Below, piece after piece: positions 7,156 through 12,821 of a stretch of DNA of 12,821 nucleotides (positions are counted from its first letter, which is position 1; each line of letters begins with the position of its first letter). This DNA is from Pseudoneurospora amorphoporcata (lineage: Eukaryota; Ascomycota; Sordariomycetes; Sordariales; Sordariaceae). Position numbers and translations under genes: made by a program. Where the stretch lies: contig MU859497.1 in assembly GCA_033297205.1 (NCBI GenBank), forward strand, positions 1 to 12,821, read 5' to 3'. The notes under the pieces were generated by a model, which was not told the DNA's origin, did no database searches, and worked only from the letters and a program-made list of their open reading frames with translations.

Positions 7156-7685
7156 TCATCCGCTGAGAGGAAAGGTCTCAACGATTATTGATGCAGCACA
7201 CGCTCTGGGAGCATTCAGTCCACATCGATACTCGATCTGCGATGTGCCCGCCACAGCCACTGACTTGGTTTCATGCCCAGGATCTTTGACCGTCTTGTGC
7301 AACGTGATGTCTGAAACCTTCTCGTCAGTATCAACATAAGCAGCCTTTTGACCTTGACATGAGCACATACTAGTCACTCCCGTCCCTCCATTGGGCCAGT
7401 CGTACCCGAAGGAAGTGTCGTTACAAGTTCCAGGTGGCGGGTTGTATGTACCCAGGAATCCTTGGATCGTAGAACCAGTTGTATTCGGATGTAATGGTCG
7501 GCATGACGCCTGGGGCCAATGTGCTCGCTGTAGGTAAACTCAGCACGCATGTCCTGCCATTTGAAGCCAGAGACAGCAAAGCCACCGATGACCGAGAGGC
7601 TCCAAGTTCCGTATGGAGTTGAAACCTTGGAGATGCTGTTGCATGAGGAGAGGAGAGGTAAAGTGAAGAACAGGAAGATGCGCAT
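7156..7685 (-). pseudogene. Small cysteine-containing secreted protein, frame broken twice
   Basis: ATG at 7685 gives a signal peptide (MRIFLFFTLPLLSSCNS) and then YGTWSLSVIGGFAVSGFKWQ and AEFTYSEHIGP. Near 7505-7516 sense continues one base on (PGVMPTITSEYNWFYDPRIP). Near 7448-7453 it moves one base again (GTYNPPPGTCNDTSFGYDW, TSMCSCQGQ, SQIEYRCGLNAPRACAAS), ending at TGA 7158-7156. The assembled product would be about 176 residues with several Cys, typical of small secreted fungal proteins; an effector-like role is only a guess. Two weak GT-AG introns are possible instead (GTGGCT to CCCCAG, 76 nt; GTACAT to GACTAG, 82 nt), and both keep frame, but they would delete the most protein-like segments. 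I recognise no family. Confidence 0.55.
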
Positions 7686-9329
7686 TGCGCTGGGGATGCT
7701 GATTTGCTGATGGGATGGAGCCTTAGGTGCGCTTGTTTTGAGGTCCCTCGGCTAGGGAGTCGAGTCAGTCACACCTTGCATAACATGACATGATGCAAAG
7801 GATTTATGCTTCAGGACCTTGGATCCTTCTTCCATTTTACCTCTAGCGTTGAGCGTACCAAAACTTACCAAGGAATGGGTAATGATATCAACCATGTATG
7901 GTATCGGGTGTTGGTGAGGCAGCTGAAGTGCTTGGAGGTGGTTACCATTCAGGCTGAAGCGGTTAAATCTGTACATGAGGAATCAAGGTGTGGTGCACTA
8001 GAATACATGCCATTACATACACCCTTGGTTAGACGTAAATCGGACATCAAACGCTACAAGTGGCTTGTATTGCTGACAGGTGTATTCACACCCTGTGTCT
8101 GTTACAAGGATTACGAGAGAGGTGGTACATGTTTTGATTGAGTAAAGAGAGAGGAACATGAAGGGAGAAAATGACGAAGTCTTGTCTCATTATATACTAC
8201 ATACCTCTACTGGGTTATATGCACATGTGGACCGCATCCATCTGCCTTGTGCCAAAGAAGCCAAGACCTGGTGATGGCTTCAACAGTGTCCACCCACTTT
8301 ACTTCTTGGACCAATCAAGCCACCAAGAACCATTTTTCTAACCATTTCTCTCTTTTTGTCTCATACGGTACCTAGTCTAACAGCCGGAGGAAAGTGAGGA
8401 CACTGCAGTCCGGACTTCGGACCGTTGCCGGGTTGACAGTTCCACACGGCATGTGTTGAAAGCAATGAGAGACACCGTGGGTTGAACCTGCGGAACCGAC
8501 GTGGAGCAATGGAGCCAGTTGGAAGGAAGGCGCTTGGTCCAGGCAGCAGTGATTCCACTTGATGCCAGCAGGTTCCGACTCTGCCTCGTACCTACAAGTA
8601 CCTCTACATGCTTCGCTCTTGCCTCTTTACCCCTCCACCTGACGTCTTTTGAGGAAGAAAGTTGGCAATTACGGCATGCACCTGCAGCTAGAGGGCATTT
8701 GAGGTTGTTTGGGCAGTTCTACGACGGCAGTCACCACTGGGATACCACTGCAAGAGCGTACGGCTACACGGCCTTTGTCAGGGCACCCAGGCCTGCACCT
8801 GGCTTGCAGGACCTGCACCTGACTTGCGGGGCCATGGGCACTTACCCCGCGATAGCCTCTGGGAAGAAGGTATCATCCATTAGATAGAAGGGGCCTATTG
8901 AAGTCTGGAAGGAAGATTAGATTTATGAGGAAACTAAGGTATAGGTTTAGATTGGGAAGTCAGTGACTTGCATAAGCCTGATAGGAAGGAAGATTCTGGA
9001 TGGTTTTCCTGTATTTAAGGCCGGCCTCCCCAGGCCGTTGGAGGTTCTGGTTTTCTCTCCAGAATCATCTTCTTCCAATCCAATCAATCCAAATTCCATT
9101 GGCTACAGTCTTTTTTCCCTGACACCGCGCCCGCTCTTGACCTTTCTTTGGCCCCGCCGTTCCCTTTCTCGCTACTCTGTTTGTCTCCGCAACATCTCCA
9201 AACAACTCGCACCCCATCTATTCTCTTACCGATCACGGCAGCGCAGTATTTTCAACACAGCATCACTATATCATCAGCATTATCTTCTCCCCCCCCACCT
9301 TTGGCGCCCTTGACAGCGACAAGATCACC
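7686..9329. other. Long intergenic region; promoter and leader of the zinc-finger gene at its right end
   Basis: ORFs here (plus 7806-8141 from ATG, 111 codons; plus 8501-8887 from GTG, 128 codons) show no recognisable protein features. At the right end are a TATA-like GTATTTAAGG (9011-9020), CCAAT-type ATTGG near 9099, and about 200 nt of C/T-rich leader up to ATG 9330, as expected for a fungal promoter. The left end holds the upstream region of the small secreted protein. Confidence 0.45.
8792..8831 (+). repeat. 20-bp imperfect tandem duplication
   Basis: CCTGCACCTGGCTTGCAGGA (8792-8811) is followed immediately by CCTGCACCTGACTTGCGGGG (8812-8831), 17 of 20 bases identical. There is no coding context I can support. 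Confidence 0.7.
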
Positions 9330-11338
9330 ATGAACAACCACTATACTACCCCAAATGGGCATGGCAGCAACGGCCAGCGAGACCATCGTTCTTCAAATGG
9401 ATATGGCAGTAACGGCCAACGAGACCATCGCTCCTCGAATGGCCATGTGAGTCACGGCCATGAGGACCAGTCTCCCCTAAATGGGCATGCCAGCTCTGCC
9501 CAGCCAGACGATTTGAGTGAGTTTGACATCTTGAATCACTATCAGGCAACCATCAATCAGTATAACACCTTGCACGCCAATATGACCAATATGAACCACG
9601 GTCTAAACCTGTTGGTGAATGTCAACCGCGACCAAAGAAACAGAATTCAACAACAGGATGAGAGGATTGAATTGCTTTCCTCGACCTCCAACCACTTCAA
9701 ACGGCTTGGTGAGGACTTTGAACGTCGGATTCGCGAGCTGGAGGCAGAAAACCGCGACCTGAGAGCAAAGAACAGGCTCCTGGAAGATGTATGCTCTTTG
9801 TCCTCATTCTTTCCATACACAATACCCATGAGCTGACACTACCGCACTACACAGAACTCCAACGCATTTGCTTGCCTAATAATTGATGGCGACGGTGCGT
9901 TGTTCAGAGACGAGTACGTAGACCAAGGGGAGGAGGGTGGCCGCGAGGCTGCCCATAGGCTCCATTCCGAGCTCAAGGCATACATGGAGTCGGTCAATCC
10001 CAGAGACCATATCAAGAACATCGTGGCCAAGGTATACCTGAACGTCGAAGGCCTCACTAAAACCTTGATGGAGTCCGGCATCATACATGCAGAAGACAAG
10101 CTTACAAAGTTTGGTCGCGGGTTTTGCCAAGCTCAGCCCTTCTTTGAGTTTATCGATGTTGGCCGCGGCAAGGAGAAGGCCGACCTCAAGGCCACTAAGC
10201 ATTTCGAGCTCATGGTGCACCTGAAGCAATGCAAACGTGTGATGCTGGCTGGGTGCCATGACAACGGCTATGCCACGTACCTTGAGGAGTACAGATGGGC
10301 GAATAGCAAGATCACTCTCCTGGAGACGACCCCCGCCGCAAACGGTGTTGCAAAACTGAACAAACATTTTGACTTCAGGAAATTCCCAGACATTTTCCGC
10401 TCCGAGCCTCTCTTGTCCCCCAAAAAGCGCAGCCAACAGAGTCACCCCATCACCACCCCCTTCGGCATGATCGCGGCACCTCCTAGCCCAACCCCGACTT
10501 ATGCAACAAAGGCTCAGGAGCCAGCTATTGCCAAAAAGAACCAACCGGAAGTTCCTTCCGACGCTCAAAGACCAAATGGCGCTTGTCCCTCAGCGGCTCA
10601 GTTGAAAGGATCTCCTCCGTCATCCGCTCTTGTGAAGAGGCCCAGCCAGACTCAAGCTGTCGAAATCCCAGCTCTCAACTCAGACGACCGGCAGAAAAAA
10701 AATCAGCAACATGAACTGACAGATGACGACGGCTTCCAGGCGGTCGGCGCCCGCAAATTCATCAAAGTGGGCCGGCAGGCTAGCAGCAACGACCCTGTCA
10801 TCGGCAACTCGCGGAACCCACACTCCAAAACCGGGCTGCATTTCTACCTCAACAACGCCGGTCAGCGAATCGATTATCCCTCTTGCAGAAATCACGAATC
10901 TCAAGGTCGCAAAAGCATTGAGGACAGGTCAAGGAAGAACGGCGCCAACCTTTGCAATGGCTACCATCTGATCGGCCGATGCAAGCACACGGCTGAGAGC
11001 AACAAGGGCCCTTGTGACTACGTCCATGAGCTTGATACTCCTCTGACCTATGAGGAGAGGAAGTTCCTCTGGTACAAGGCAAGAAGCGTGGTTTGCAAGA
11101 ACGGAAGTGCTTGCAGAGACGATTATTGCCTTGCCGGACATCATTGTGCTTGGGGAAAGGACTGTCGGTATAAAACCGACTGTCGATTCAAACACACGCA
11201 CGGCATGGATCTTGTGAGTACTCTGTTTCCCCTTTTCGAACACCAAAGAAACCGATCACTGACCAGATATGTGTACAGGAGAGGGTCTATATTGTTGAAG
11301 AGGGTGATCCCATTCCGAAGATCTATAAGAAAGCCTAG
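9330..11338 (+). CDS. CCCH zinc-finger protein with NYN/PIN-like (DUF7923-type) domain
   Basis: Three exons (9330-9788, 9855-11213, 11279-11338) encode 625 residues; the start context is CACCATGA. Order: four 14-residue repeats (about 9-61); coiled coil (about 95-153, FERRIRELEAENRDLRAKN); then a conserved domain (about 158-340) with LIIDGDGALF, EEGGREAAH, IVAKVYLNVEGL, FIDVGRGKEKAD, VMLAGCHDNGYATYLEE and DIFRSEPLL. I recall this pattern from fungal CCCH proteins with the domain named DUF7923, which resembles NYN/PIN nucleases with an acidic DGDG. A low-complexity linker follows, then three zinc fingers: CX8CX10CX3H (520-544), CX5CX4CX3H (567-582) and CX5CX5CX3H (584-600). The last exon encodes ERVYIVEEGDPIPKIYKKA. 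RNA binding or processing is the likely role; nuclease activity is an inference. All parts look intact. Confidence 0.9.
9354..9512 (+). repeat. 42-bp (14-residue) coding repeats, about four units
   Basis: Units begin at 9354, 9396, 9438 and 9480: NGHGSNGQRDHRSS, NGYGSNGQRDHRSS, NGHVSHGHEDQSPL and a partial NGHASSAQPDD. Units 1 and 2 are nearly identical; 3 and 4 have diverged. The repeat keeps the reading frame of the zinc-finger gene. Confidence 0.85.
9789..9854 (+). other. Intron 1 of the zinc-finger gene
   Basis: 66 nt: donor GTATGC after GAAGAT, branch-like GAGCTGACAC, acceptor CTACACAG. It joins ...NRLLED to NSNAFACLIIDGDG in phase 0. Reading through it ends at a stop (TGA at 9834-9836), so retention would truncate the protein after the coiled coil. 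Confidence 0.88.
11214..11278 (+). other. Intron 2 of the zinc-finger gene
   Basis: 65 nt: ideal donor GTGAGT, branch-like CACTGAC, acceptor GTGTACAG. It joins HTHGMDL to ERVYIVEEGD in phase 0. The nearer CAG at 11262-11264 would also keep frame but lies too close to the branch site. The intron contains no in-frame stop. Confidence 0.82.
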
Positions 11339-11556
11339 TCTTCTGCTTGGGGTGCATAAGCGTCAAAGATTCTGTCAAGGGAAGGCGAACTGAACTTTGA
11401 AGGCATGACTACCTCTTCTTGGATCACATCGACAACGGCGGTTGAAGGACAAACAGGTTTATTCGAACGAGGTATATTCAGGCGGGCAAGAGGCACTTGA
11501 ACAGTGTCGGTTGAGCTTACGAGGTACAGCGGAGGGTGTGAATAGCTCGTTGTCAT
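11335..11556 (-). CDS. Doubtful 73-codon ORF convergent with the zinc-finger gene
   Basis: ATG at 11556 to TAG at 11337-11335. The product (starts MTTSYSHPPLYLVSSTD, ends DRIFDAYAPQAED) has fairly ordinary composition, with no signal peptide, membrane segment or motif I know. Its stop overlaps the zinc-finger gene's stop in one CTAG. A second minus frame just upstream also looks mildly protein-like (KPWLCIVYLNTNDNELF), so this may be the end of a decayed or spliced gene rather than a complete one. It could equally be a chance ORF in the 3' untranslated region. Confidence 0.25.
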   Translation of the reverse strand: MTTSYSHPPLYLVSSTDTVQVPLARLNIPRSNKPVCPSTAVVDVIQEEVVMPSKFSSPSLDRIFDAYAPQAED

Positions 11557-12753
11557 TTGTGTTCAGGTACACGATGCACAACCACGGCTTTGCAGGAGAT
11601 ACTCGGCGGGTATTTGGCCGGTTGCCACTGAGGCATGGGATATAAGGGCCACAAATTGGGAACGAATATGGAGGATCTCGTCAGCGATTGAGTAGCAAAG
11701 CTATTCGACCAGGTACAGAGCGAAGGTATCATATAGACGGAAAGGCATGTTTCTTCAGTCGAAATCCATATAGGTCGGTAGTTTGAAGAAATCGTTCGTT
11801 TTCGAGTACAAGAGACCTCTTCACACGAGACCAGAGAATCTCGAGAATATCAGAATAATCAGATTTGCTCAGGCACAGGGTGAAGGCCCAATGGTGTTAG
11901 CAGCCATACATTTGCCTACCAGTATTAACACCTGCAAAGAGCTCGACAAAAATCCCGGTAAGCCAGTGCAGAAGCCATGAATCTTTCCGCCTAGTCGATT
12001 TCGAGTTTCCCCAAGATCCTTCGGAACACCTAAAAAAGTCTACAATCTAAGATTCTAAGTCGAGGCTAATAAGCCACCTAACACAAGTACACAAACCCCC
12101 CAACCCATCACCCCCGCCATAACCATCTTCAAAGCACCACTGTTCTCCGCATCTTGTAATAAGGAAACGCTTGGAGGAAACGTTCCTTCATAACATATCT
12201 TTCTTAATCCACAACGGTCACCAGGTAGACATATCACACAGCTAAGGTACCTATATATTCCCCGATATTACTAAACTATCGGGATTTAACCTGCTGCCTA
12301 TCGGTCCCAACGTTTATGCGTAAAAAAACTAGGTCGAGAGGTAGAAAACGTGTCTCTATGATTGGGCGCGGTTACGAGCGGTTGCATCGGCCGTTCCCCC
12401 GTTCGAGCGATATGGACCTGACCTTTTATGACAGTGGCACTTGACAACACTGCCTTCCACAATATCACGTCTTGAAATCTTGGCGTACGACACTACAACA
12501 GACGAACAGTAACAACGTTTCTCCTCCCGCAACCTCGCTGGACCTGGAGGCAAGGGGAGAGGAGAAGGGGCTCGTGACAAGGGATGAAAAATGAACCTCC
12601 AAAAAGTTGTATCCCCGTGTGATGTATTTTGACTCCGTTTGATGGACTACACGCGCTAATATAGAGCCAAATCAGAAGTACATACGGCCCTCAAGATCTG
12701 ACACCATGTGACAAGGGCAGTATTGTGGGCTTGGAACAGTAGTTCAAATTCAG
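11557..12753. other. Intergenic region without a supported gene
   Basis: Only short ORFs of 60-74 codons occur here, none with recognisable content. The region contains a CCCGATA-9 nt-TATCGGG inverted repeat (12261-12283), several CTAGGT/GGTACC-type words and, near its right end, the expected 3' flank of the minus-strand gene ending at 12754. Confidence 0.4.
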
Positions 12754-12821
12754 CTAATAAACTTCTTTGGTCTCGAAGGCCTTGTTGATCTTCTCAACCT
12801 CTAGGAGAAGGTTGGGCTTCA
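12754..12821 (-). CDS. C-terminal end of a minus-strand gene cut by the right edge
   Basis: From the window edge the minus strand reads 21 sense codons and TAG (12756-12754), preceded by a partial codon ending TG. The peptide includes KPNLLLEVEKINKAFETKEV and a final Tyr, a typical helical C-terminus with coding-like codon choice (AAG, CTC, GAG, ATC, AAC, GCC, TTC). It is too short to assign a family; it recalls the ends of dehydrogenase-like or other helical enzymes, but I do not claim one. Confidence 0.6.
   Translation of the reverse strand, partial: KPNLLLEVEKINKAFETKEVY

Noticed and set aside
7806..8141. 111-codon plus-strand ORF from ATG
   Set aside because: Composition is unremarkable, with no signal peptide, motif or splice support; antisense ORF equally open.
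9876..10568. 230-codon minus-strand ORF inside the zinc-finger gene
   Set aside because: Shadow of the conserved DGDG domain on the plus strand.
12261..12283. CCCGATA/TATCGGG inverted repeat with a 9-nt loop
   Set aside because: A 7-bp stem in A/T-rich DNA with no T-run or adjacent gene end; too weak to call a terminator or structured RNA.
1..12821. CRISPR arrays, rRNA, bacterial operons, viral genes or secondary-metabolite cluster genes
   Set aside because: I looked for their hallmarks on both strands and saw none; the window is fungal nuclear DNA with scattered single genes.

Overview
The window reads as a nuclear contig of a filamentous ascomycete (Pezizomycotina). The genes carry short GT-AG introns of about 65-75 nt with CTRAY-type branch sites. 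Promoters have TATA-like boxes 165-310 nt upstream of the start and pyrimidine-rich leaders. Stop codons and a repeat arm show CpA-to-TpA changes, the signature of RIP. One gene belongs to a fungal-specific CCCH zinc-finger family. Nothing bacterial or viral was seen.

Left third (1-2340, minus strand): one long gene encodes a disordered Arg/Ser/Tyr-rich N-terminal half with three ~60-residue repeats (ORF 2175 to 1153) and a folded-looking C-terminal half that is stop-free from 854 to the window edge. Between the halves lies a 425-bp element with imperfect terminal inverted repeats, flanked by the 8-bp palindrome GAGGCCTC. Removing the element plus one copy of that octamer rejoins the two halves in frame. 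Inside the element is a degenerate tRNA-Glu(CTC)-like sequence followed by seven T's.

Middle (3413-7685, minus strand): three loci follow, each with a broken reading frame. The first (3413-4540) is an unrecognised gene with two frame changes that cancel and two in-frame stops that could each be CAG/CAA-to-TAG/TAA. The second (5237-6140) is a secreted dienelactone-hydrolase-family protein whose only good intron joins the exons out of frame. The third (7156-7685) is a small Cys-containing secreted protein readable only across two one-base shifts. Either this block is decaying or the assembly carries indel errors; the nonsense changes favour some real decay.

Right third: an intact three-exon, 625-residue gene (9330-11338, plus strand) encodes tandem 14-residue repeats, a coiled coil, a DGDG-type NYN/PIN-like domain and three CCCH zinc fingers, so it is probably an RNA-binding or RNA-processing protein. 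Its stop codon shares a CTAG with the stop of a doubtful 73-codon minus-strand ORF. The right edge (12754-12821, minus strand) holds the last 21 codons of another gene. The genes do not form an obvious pathway. The notable feature is the mix of one intact gene with inserted, mutated or frame-broken neighbours.
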